Positions 17,240-24,735 of a stretch of 64,000 nt of DNA are shown one piece after another. Both the position numbers and the translations under genes were made by a program. This DNA is from Corynebacterium lactis (GTDB lineage Bacteria > Actinomycetota > Actinomycetes > Mycobacteriales > Mycobacteriaceae), in assembly GCF_900519355.1 (NCBI RefSeq), contig NZ_ULHE01000001.1, positions 682,001-746,000 of the forward strand, given 5' to 3'. Below the pieces are notes generated by a model. That model ran no database searches. It had not been told where the DNA came from and saw only the letters and a program-made list of their open reading frames with translations. How positions within the stretch are numbered: the first letter of the stretch is position 1; each line of letters opens with the position of its first letter.

Positions 17240-18763
17240 CTAGTCGCGTGCCGCCACGACTGCGCGCTCGAACTGATCGACGATCTCGTCGCTGGGCTTG
17301 GCAGTGGCAAGGGTAACGGCCACCATCATGATGGCCGCGGCGACGAAGCCCGGCACGATTTCGTAGATGGTGTTGGTCAGCGGGCTCATGCCCCAGGCGA
17401 AGGAGACGACCGCGCCTGTGATCATTCCGGCGGCCGCGCCCACCGCATTCAGGCGCTTCCAGTAGAGGGCGGCCAGCAGAACCGGACCAAAGGCGGCACC
17501 GAAGCCTGCCCAGGCAAATCCCACGAGGTTGAGGATCGAACTATTCGGGTTGGCTGCAATAATCGCGGCGATGACTGCAATCAACGCGACCGCGAGGCGG
17601 GACAGCGTCATGTAGGTCTGCGGGCGCAGGGACTTGTTGACGGTGGCCTTGAACAGGTCCTCAATCAGCGCGGAGGACGACACCAGCAGCTGCGAGGAAA
17701 TCGTGGACATGATGGCCGCCAGCACCGCGGTGAGAATCAGGCCAGCGATGAGCGGGTGGAACAGGATGCGGGTCATGTCCAGGAAAATGGTTTCGTAGGA
17801 CTCCGAGTCGGTGACGTGGGCCTGCGGGTTCGTGGCAAAGAACACGGTGGAAGTCAGGGCGACGATGACGGCGCCGAGCATGCACAGGAACTGCCAACCG
17901 ATTCCCCAGCGGCGCCCCTCGGCGGCATCCTTCGCGCTACGCAGGGCCATGAATCGGACGATGATGTGTGGCTGGCCGAAGTAGCCCAGGCCCCATCCCA
18001 GCAGGCCGATGATGCCCAGCGCGGTCGTCCCGGAGAACATATTGAAGAATCCCTCGACCGGCTTGCCCTCGCTGCCCGGGTACGGGTTGTTCGCCGCGAA
18101 GGTAAAGATGTCGCCGACGGAATTGCCGTGATTGAGCAGGTAAATGATGCCAGCAACCGGAACGGTGACCAGTGCGACGAACATGATGATGCCCTGAACC
18201 GTATCCGTGTAGGAGACGGCGAGGAAGCCTCCGAAAAGCGTGTAGGCCACGGTAATTGCGGCGACGAGCAGCATGCCGACCAGGTAGTTGCCCCCGAAGG
18301 TCGACTCCCAGTAGCGGCCGCCTGCGACCATGCCGGAGGAGACATAGAAAGTGAAGAACAGGAGGATGATCAGGCCCGCAGCCACGCGCAGGATCTTCGT
18401 GCGGTCCGCCAGCCTATTTTCCAGGAAGGAAGGGACGGTAATGGAGTTGTGCGCAATCTTTGTGTAACTGCGCAGACGCGGCGCCGTGAACTTCCAGTTC
18501 AGCCAGGCGCCGATGACCAGGCCGATGGCAATCCACGTCTGGTTCAGACCGGAGAGGTAAATAGCGCCGGGGAGGCCCATGAGGAGCCAGCCGGACATGT
18601 CGGACGCACCCGCAGATAGGGCGGCGACAAATGGGTGCAGGCCGCGGCCGCCGATCATATATTCGTCATACTCCGCCGTCTTGCGCCAGCCTGACCAGCC
18701 GATGTACATCATCGCAGCCAAGTAAATGCCAAGGGCAATGATGAACCACGTCTGTTGGTCCAC
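17240..18763 (-). CDS. putP: Sodium/proline symporter
   Basis: A 507-residue sodium:solute symporter (SSS family) with thirteen hydrophobic segments. PutP-specific landmarks are DEYMIGGRGLHPFVAALSAGASDMSGWLLMGLPG in helices 1-2, the Na+-site region, LGWGLGYFGQPHIIVRFMA and MSTISSQLLVSSSALIEDL. It imports proline with Na+, for nutrition or osmoprotection. GTG/ATG choice: ATG 18763 follows GAGGAGTTTCC at normal spacing on the minus strand. The gene is intact in length for the family (about 500). A T-tailed hairpin follows its stop and overlaps the next gene. Confidence 0.93.
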   Translation of the reverse strand: MDQQTWFIIALGIYLAAMMYIGWSGWRKTAEYDEYMIGGRGLHPFVAALSAGASDMSGWLLMGLPGAIYLSGLNQTWIAIGLVIGAWLNWKFTAPRLRSYTKIAHNSITVPSFLENRLADRTKILRVAAGLIILLFFTFYVSSGMVAGGRYWESTFGGNYLVGMLLVAAITVAYTLFGGFLAVSYTDTVQGIIMFVALVTVPVAGIIYLLNHGNSVGDIFTFAANNPYPGSEGKPVEGFFNMFSGTTALGIIGLLGWGLGYFGQPHIIVRFMALRSAKDAAEGRRWGIGWQFLCMLGAVIVALTSTVFFATNPQAHVTDSESYETIFLDMTRILFHPLIAGLILTAVLAAIMSTISSQLLVSSSALIEDLFKATVNKSLRPQTYMTLSRLAVALIAVIAAIIAANPNSSILNLVGFAWAGFGAAFGPVLLAALYWKRLNAVGAAAGMITGAVVSFAWGMSPLTNTIYEIVPGFVAAAIMMVAVTLATAKPSDEIVDQFERAVVAARD

Positions 18764-19216
18764 AGGAAACTCCTCAGTTTTTATCGTGTCATTTAGGTTC
18801 AGTAAGTAAGACGCAGCGAGGGGTGGTGCCGCGCGAAATTATTAACCTTATTTTTTACTTAGTCTCATTGACGTTTTCATGTGATTGGTGTCATTGCAAA
18901 ACGCCGACATATTTATGACCTGGGAATATTCATTCTAGGTGGGGCGTTTGTGCACGTAGTCGACCTACTGCGACGTTGTGAGCGGCATCTCAGGTTTAGT
19001 TACGGGGGTGTTTTCCACGACGTCGAACGGGTGTGCTAATCTGGGTTTGTGTTCGGGCGAAATGCCCAGGATGCGGGGCTCGTGTCGTGTGGTAGCTGTC
19101 GAGCGGCAGGGTCGGGGAGGGGAATCCGGGAGACATGGCAGAATCAACAGGTTGCTGGACCGGGCGCTGGGCGCCGGCTGTGGGCACGGTAACGGTCGCG
19201 GAAATGGAGGCGGTAC
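18764..19216 (+). promoter_or_regulatory. Upstream region of the SNF2 operon, with extended -10 and possible LexA-like box
   Basis: No gene is seen in this 453-base spacer. TGC-TAATCT at 19034-19042 looks like an extended -10 element without a clear -35. Overlapping it, TCGAACGGGTGTGCTA (19023-19038) matches 11 of 14 defined positions of the C. glutamicum LexA box as I recall it, TCGAA(A/C)ANNTGTTCGA. The leader to the SNF2 start would be about 170 bases. The half nearest putP is AT-rich. Confidence 0.4.
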
Positions 19217-22200
19217 GTGGACATGCAAATGGCTGCTGATGTCGCGTTGCTGCTCCACGCGTTCTGGAAGGATGACTCAGGCCTACATTTGTGGGTTGAG
19301 AGGCCGGAGGGGCATCGTATTGTCGCGTCGGTTGATCCGCTGGAATTGCCCTCGGAGCAGAGGCGTCTTTTTGCCGTGCTGGAGCGCGGTAGTAGCGCGA
19401 CCGTTTCGTTGAAGCTGCGCACCCCTAAAGGGCGAAGCGTGGAGAGGGTCGTGCCCACGTGGGTATTTCCGCCGTGGGAGGCAGTGCGTGTACTCGCTGC
19501 GTTGCAGGAGGAAACCTATTCGCCGGCAATGGCTCCGGACTTACGCTTCTTCGTGGATGTGGTGCGTGGAATGGAGCAGTTTGCCCGCTCCGGCCGTGCC
19601 TTGATCGGCCTGACGTGGGAGGACCGGCAGTGGTGGCCAACGTGGCGGATGCCGGAGGGACTCAGTGAGATCGCGTGGCGTAGCCAGGTCGCGCAGCGGA
19701 CCCCGCCGGTGCTGATTGAAAATGGAGGGGCAACGGTGGCGGAAGACTTCATGAACCGGATGTTTCATTGGACGGTCAATGCTCTTCTCTCCGATTTGGA
19801 TGAGCCTGCGCCACAGCGCCAGAGTTTCGTTCGTGCACTTCTTGAGTCGGAGGCTCTCGACCGCGCGTTGCCTGGCGTAGCCTCGGCGTTGTCGAAATGG
19901 CGCAGCTCTGCTGATAGCGAGGACGCGCGACTGCTGATGGCAGTGGAGGAGCCAACGAACTTTGAGGGGCAGCTCGAAGAGACCCCGGATCTGGGCCTTC
20001 CGCAGCTCGTGGATATTGCAAGGGAAGACTCCGTCAATGCCCCCACCGCGGAGGCAAGTGGGATTATGTGGCCGCTGCGTATGTACTTCCGGGTGGGCGT
20101 TATGGCTCCCGAGCGCCTGAATCCCGACATGTGTCGGCGATCCGTCCTGGCGATTTTGCGCCCGCAGCTTCAGCGGGCGCAGGAAGCTTTCCCTCCGTTT
20201 ACTCAGGCACAGGCTGCTGGGTACGGCCTCGACCTGATGCTGACTTCTGAGCAGCTCATTGAGCTGGTATCTACGGGAATTGCGGAGCTGGCGAAGGTCG
20301 GAATCGACGTCATGCTGCCGGCCAATTGGAAGTCGGTGGCAACAGAACTCCGGCTCAACACCAGGGTTCCCGATATCGAACCGACGGGGCCGGCCGGGCG
20401 TCGGTCGGAGCCGAAGCTGGGGTTCAACCAGTTGGTCGATTACGAGTGGAAGCTCGCTGTCGGCGACATGGTTCTGAACGAGTCCGAGATGCGCCAACTA
20501 GCGGCGTCCAGCACTGGCCTTGTGTATCTGCGCGATCGCTGGGTCCATGCGGATCCTGCGGTCGCCCGTGAGGCGCTGAAATTCTTAGTAGAACAAACCA
20601 AGGCAGGAGAAGAAACCGGCAAGGGGCAGGTTTCTCTGAAAGAGCTCGTATTTGCGGACGGTATTGAACGCAAGGCTCCTGTTCCTGTTGCTCCGCGCGA
20701 TCCCGGCTGGCTCCGCTGTCTTGTAGAAGGAAACGGCTCGCGTCAGGCGAGCGAAGAGGATGTGAAGGTTCCTTCGGAATTTGTCGGGCAACTGCGCCCG
20801 TACCAGATCAGAGGTCTTGCATGGCTATCGAGAATGTCGGAGAGCGGATTCGGGGTAATCCTCGCCGATGATATGGGGCTGGGAAAGACTATTCAGATTC
20901 TGGCGCTTCTGCAGCGAGAGCGCGAGGAAAACCCACAAGCGTCGGCAAGCCTGCTGGTTGCCCCGACTGGTGTCCTGCGAAATTGGGCATCGGAGGCCAA
21001 GAAGTTCACTCCGGACCTGCGGGTGGGAATCCTGCACGGTTCGGGACGCCCAAGCGGGGACAAACTACAGGAATTTGTGGCAGGCCACGACCTGATTGTG
21101 ACGACCTACGGAGTTGCTACCCGGGATCGCGCAGAGCTCGGGGCTATTTCATGGGAGCACGTCATTGCGGACGAAGCGCAGGCTATCAAGAATCCGAATT
21201 CGCAGGCTTCCAGGGCGCTGCGGGCCATGCGTTCTCGACAAAACATAGCGATGACCGGCACGCCCGTGGAAAACGACCTGGGTGAATTGCGTGCGATCAT
21301 GGACTTCTGTAATCCGGGGATGTTGGGCTCGGCAAATGTCTTCCGAAACAGGTTTGCTATCCCCATCGAACGAGACGGTAATGAGGTCATGCTTGCCCAG
21401 TTGAGGGCGTTGACGGCGCCATTCATTCTGCGCCGCATGAAGTCCGATCCGTCGATTGCTCCGGACCTTCCGAAGAAGAATGAGCACGTTGAAATGGTGA
21501 CGCTGACGGCGGAACAGGCATTCCTCTATGAGGGGGCCGTCAAGGATCTGGAGGCGAAGATCAAACGGGCGAAGCAGTCGAAGTCCGGGGAATTCGGCCG
21601 GAAGAGCATAATCCTGTCCGGAATCATGAAGCTGAAGCAGATTTGTAACCATCCGGCGCATTATCAGCATGACGGTTCGGGCCTGCTGGATCACGGTAAG
21701 CACAGGTCAGGCAAGGTTGAGAGGCTTGAGGAGCTGCTTGACGACATTGTTGCCGCCGGCGAGCGGGCGCTCGTCTTCACCCAATTCGTCGAGTTCGGAA
21801 AGATGCTCGTGCCCTACCTGAGTGGCCGTTTCGGGCAGGAGATTCCCTTCATCGAGGGCTCCATGACGCCCAACCAACGTGAGCGGGCGGTGGCGGAATT
21901 CAACTCGCCTGGAGGGGCTCCGGTGATGATTCTGTCGACCCTAGCTGCAGGCGTTGGCATCAACTTGACCACGGCGAATCACGTCATTCACGTAGACCGC
22001 TGGTGGAATCCGGCCGTGGAGAATCAGGCAACTGACCGCTCCTACCGCATCGGCCAGGTTAAGGACGTGCATGTTCACAAGTTGGTCAGCGTCGGAACGT
22101 TGGAAGAGCGCATCGACGAGTTGATCTTTGAGAAGTCGGAGCTGGCAGATGCCGTTGTGCGCGCCGGAGAAACGAAACTGACCGAAATGGACTTCCACCG

Positions 22201-22363
22201 CTTGCGCTCGCTGTGGCAGCTCGACCACTCCCGGATCGAGGGCGTAAAGAAGGCGCAGCATTTCGCAGCGCAGGAACGTCGGGGTGCCGTGGGCGACGGT
22301 AAAGGTACACCGGAGGCCGACCGGATTGATAATGTGCGGCCTTTCCGCAGGAAGGGGCAGTAG
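19217..22363 (+). CDS. SNF2-family DNA helicase/translocase
   Basis: A 1048-residue Swi2/Snf2 ATPase of the bacterial HepA/YwqA type. GTG 19217 follows GGAGG by 6 bases. Residues 1-520 form the bacterial SNF2-associated N-terminal region. The motor begins with LRPYQIRGLAWL, then motif I LADDMGLGKTIQ (near 552), motif II DEAQAIKNP (near 651), motif III MTGTPVEN, and lobe 2 with RALVFTQF, STLAAGVGINLT and RWWNPAVENQATDRSYRIGQ (motif VI). Such proteins translocate on dsDNA and remodel protein-DNA complexes. The next gene, 3 bases on, is a SWIM protein, the same pairing I recall for B. subtilis ywqA-ywqB; the nuclease genes follow. Confidence 0.9.
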   Translation: MDMQMAADVALLLHAFWKDDSGLHLWVERPEGHRIVASVDPLELPSEQRRLFAVLERGSSATVSLKLRTPKGRSVERVVPTWVFPPWEAVRVLAALQEETYSPAMAPDLRFFVDVVRGMEQFARSGRALIGLTWEDRQWWPTWRMPEGLSEIAWRSQVAQRTPPVLIENGGATVAEDFMNRMFHWTVNALLSDLDEPAPQRQSFVRALLESEALDRALPGVASALSKWRSSADSEDARLLMAVEEPTNFEGQLEETPDLGLPQLVDIAREDSVNAPTAEASGIMWPLRMYFRVGVMAPERLNPDMCRRSVLAILRPQLQRAQEAFPPFTQAQAAGYGLDLMLTSEQLIELVSTGIAELAKVGIDVMLPANWKSVATELRLNTRVPDIEPTGPAGRRSEPKLGFNQLVDYEWKLAVGDMVLNESEMRQLAASSTGLVYLRDRWVHADPAVAREALKFLVEQTKAGEETGKGQVSLKELVFADGIERKAPVPVAPRDPGWLRCLVEGNGSRQASEEDVKVPSEFVGQLRPYQIRGLAWLSRMSESGFGVILADDMGLGKTIQILALLQREREENPQASASLLVAPTGVLRNWASEAKKFTPDLRVGILHGSGRPSGDKLQEFVAGHDLIVTTYGVATRDRAELGAISWEHVIADEAQAIKNPNSQASRALRAMRSRQNIAMTGTPVENDLGELRAIMDFCNPGMLGSANVFRNRFAIPIERDGNEVMLAQLRALTAPFILRRMKSDPSIAPDLPKKNEHVEMVTLTAEQAFLYEGAVKDLEAKIKRAKQSKSGEFGRKSIILSGIMKLKQICNHPAHYQHDGSGLLDHGKHRSGKVERLEELLDDIVAAGERALVFTQFVEFGKMLVPYLSGRFGQEIPFIEGSMTPNQRERAVAEFNSPGGAPVMILSTLAAGVGINLTTANHVIHVDRWWNPAVENQATDRSYRIGQVKDVHVHKLVSVGTLEERIDELIFEKSELADAVVRAGETKLTEMDFHRLRSLWQLDHSRIEGVKKAQHFAAQERRGAVGDGKGTPEADRIDNVRPFRRKGQ

Positions 22364-22366
22364 TCG

Positions 22367-23524
22367 ATGTCACAGGAAAATGGCGGCGGAACGGGTAATT
22401 CGAGAAACGGCGGATCCGGAGGCGGAGCCCAGCGAGACGTCACATGGGGCGACAACGTCATCTTCGCCGAGTTCGGTAAGGAACGAGGCGACGGTCGTGG
22501 TGGGCGATCCGGCGGACGCAGGAGACAGCGCCGAACGGCTGGGAATCCAGCCCCGAGTGCTAGCAGTGCCATAGAAAAACTGCTTGCCACCCAAGACTGG
22601 GCGGGTGCCTTCCACGCAAACGGTTCTGCTGGTACCAAGAGATCGCGCGATGCCGTTGAGCCGCGCACCACATTTTCGCAATGGGCGTGGGAATTCATCC
22701 TCCGTGGCTGCGATGACGGTCGTGTTCGTCGCGGCGAAAAATACTTCCGGGACGGTCAGGTCCTGGGCACTCGCATCGCCGACGGATATGTCCTTGGCGA
22801 AGTCCAAGGCAGCCAACTCGATCCGTTTTCCGTATTCATACGCTTCCCACGCCGAGATGCCAAAGACATTGATGAAGTTCTGCGGTGGCTCGTTGATAAC
22901 CCGACTGCAGTCGGAGAATTCGAGCGAGGAGAGCTCCCGTTCCAGCAGATGGAAAAGCTGCTGTGTGACACCGAAGAGCACGTCTATTGCGAGTGCACAT
23001 GCCCAGATCCCGCACCCGTCTGCAAACATGTCGTCGCCGTGGCGTCGCAGTTGGTTTCCCAGATAGATGACGAGCCACTGTCGCTCCTGCAGCTGCGCGG
23101 ATACCCGGTGCGGGACTTGCAGCGCAGGCTGGCGGAGCTAACTGCGCAGAGGCCACAACGCGAACCTAAGCGCCTTGGGCTCGGCGGACAGGTCAGGCCT
23201 AACGGAAAGCCGACCTTGACCGTGGTTGATCCCGATGCACAAGGAACCGGGTCGGGGCCAGGACTGGTCCCCGGCGTGGCAGAGGAATCTGGCAGCGGCC
23301 TGCGAGCAGTCGACGCAGACTTTTGGGGGCGCGACCTGCCACGGGTCGAAGTACCCGAACTAGAGGAAATCGATCCGCTCATACTGACCGACCGGAGTTT
23401 GCTGCACGAAGCGCTTCAACCGACCTGTGTCATTTCGAGGGAAACGATCAGGGCTGTCTCCGACCTCGAAGATTGCTGGTACCACTTGAAACAAGCCCTG
23501 AGCCTTGCTCAGAGGGAAAAGTAG
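22367..23524 (+). CDS. SWIM zinc-finger protein
   Basis: A 385-residue protein with one SWIM domain, the Cys-x-Cys-xn-Cys-x-His zinc motif at YCECTCPDPAPVCKHVVAV (near residue 208). The N-terminal 85 residues are Gly/Asn/Arg-rich and probably disordered. FHANGSAG, WAWEFILRGCDDGRVRRGEKYFRDGQV precedes the domain, as in other SNF2-partner SWIM proteins. SWIM domains bind DNA or proteins; in bacteria they commonly accompany SNF2 ATPases, and a direct complex with the upstream helicase is likely but inferred. The start ATG 22367 is 3 bases after the SNF2 stop, which indicates translational coupling. Confidence 0.85.
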   Translation: MSQENGGGTGNSRNGGSGGGAQRDVTWGDNVIFAEFGKERGDGRGGRSGGRRRQRRTAGNPAPSASSAIEKLLATQDWAGAFHANGSAGTKRSRDAVEPRTTFSQWAWEFILRGCDDGRVRRGEKYFRDGQVLGTRIADGYVLGEVQGSQLDPFSVFIRFPRRDAKDIDEVLRWLVDNPTAVGEFERGELPFQQMEKLLCDTEEHVYCECTCPDPAPVCKHVVAVASQLVSQIDDEPLSLLQLRGYPVRDLQRRLAELTAQRPQREPKRLGLGGQVRPNGKPTLTVVDPDAQGTGSGPGLVPGVAEESGSGLRAVDADFWGRDLPRVEVPELEEIDPLILTDRSLLHEALQPTCVISRETIRAVSDLEDCWYHLKQALSLAQREK

Positions 23525-23539
23525 GAGGGCACGACGACG

Positions 23540-24730
23540 ATGGTGAAATTCATCCACACGTCTGACTGGCAGCTAGGCATGACCCGCTGGTTCCTTGAAG
23601 GAGACGGCGCAGAAGCGCAGTCACGTTTCGACGAGGATCGATTGGTGGCTATCGACCGCATCGGCGCCCTCGCGCAGCGAGAAGGAGCTGAGTTTATCGT
23701 TGTCGCTGGCGATGTATTCGACTCGAATACGCTGCCGGAGCGCGTTTTCCAGCGAGCGCTGGACCGCATTGCGAAGCTCCCCGTGCCCGTTTACCTTTTG
23801 CCCGGAAACCACGACGCTCTCGACGCTTCCTCGATTTATAACCGAGCTGCATTTCAAAAGATGGAGGATGAAGACGTCTTCGTTATCCGTGACAGTGAGC
23901 CGATTATTGTGCGCGATGGAGTAGAGATTGTTGGCGTACCGGTTCGCGGAAAGTACTCGGCCGAAGACGTGGTAGGACAGGTAGTCTCCGACCTCCAGCC
24001 CACTGCTGGCGCACGGATTGTGGTTGCTCACGGACAGGTCGAGGGCTTCGGTCAGGATGCGGGCGCCACCATCGACCTGGAGGAGATTCGGAGGGCGGCC
24101 TCGCGCGGCGCTGTTGATTTTGTAGCGCTGGGCGATTCTCATTCCACGGCCCAACTGGATCCCGAGGGACGAGTGTGGTTCTCGGGTGCGCATGAAACCA
24201 CTGATTATGACGATAAGGAGAGAGACTCCGGCAACGCGCTATTGGTGGCCATCGAGCCTCGACATACGTCGGAGGCGTCTTCGAAGTTGAACGTGGCCGT
24301 GACACAGCGGCGCGTAGGGAAGTGGCGGTTCCATGCGGTTACGAAGGAAGTCACCAGTTTTGATGACGTAGAGGATTTCTTCGCGCACCTTGACTCCATC
24401 CCGGAAAAGACGACCACCGCGGTGAAGTATTCACTGCGTGGCACCGTCAGCCTGACTGAGATGTCCGAGTTTGAGCGGCGCCTGGCCACTCAGGAATCGA
24501 GGTTCGCGGCGTTGTACCGCAGGAAGAGCGGCAGCGATCTGACCGTGGTCGCCGAGGTAGACGATATCGACAAGTTGGGGTTGAGCGGATATCCGCTGCA
24601 GGCCGCGCACCAGCTCAGCGCCCTAAGCCAGGGCAACGATGCCGAAGGGATGTCTATCGCCGAAGAGCAGCGCCAGGCGGCCACTGACGCACTCAGGCTC
24701 TTGGCCCGACTGGTCGGGGAGAAGGAGTAG
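23540..24730 (+). CDS. Mre11/SbcD-like metallophosphoesterase (DNA repair nuclease subunit)
   Basis: A 396-residue calcineurin-type phosphoesterase. Motifs: HTSDWQLG (Asp9; the usual His of DxH is Gln11), VVAGDVFDS, LLPGNHDALD, VAHGQVEGFG and FVALGDSHS, in the order of Mre11/SbcD nucleases. The DxQ variant is, as I recall, common in an actinobacterial subfamily (HTADWQLGMTR), so it is not a lesion. About 130 C-terminal residues would contact the ATPase partner. The gene is followed after 5 bases by a Rad50-like gene, giving an Mre11-Rad50 pair that would process DNA ends. GTG/ATG: ATG 23540 has an AGGAGGGC site upstream. Confidence 0.85.
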   Translation: MVKFIHTSDWQLGMTRWFLEGDGAEAQSRFDEDRLVAIDRIGALAQREGAEFIVVAGDVFDSNTLPERVFQRALDRIAKLPVPVYLLPGNHDALDASSIYNRAAFQKMEDEDVFVIRDSEPIIVRDGVEIVGVPVRGKYSAEDVVGQVVSDLQPTAGARIVVAHGQVEGFGQDAGATIDLEEIRRAASRGAVDFVALGDSHSTAQLDPEGRVWFSGAHETTDYDDKERDSGNALLVAIEPRHTSEASSKLNVAVTQRRVGKWRFHAVTKEVTSFDDVEDFFAHLDSIPEKTTTAVKYSLRGTVSLTEMSEFERRLATQESRFAALYRRKSGSDLTVVAEVDDIDKLGLSGYPLQAAHQLSALSQGNDAEGMSIAEEQRQAATDALRLLARLVGEKE

Positions 24731-24735
24731 AACAC

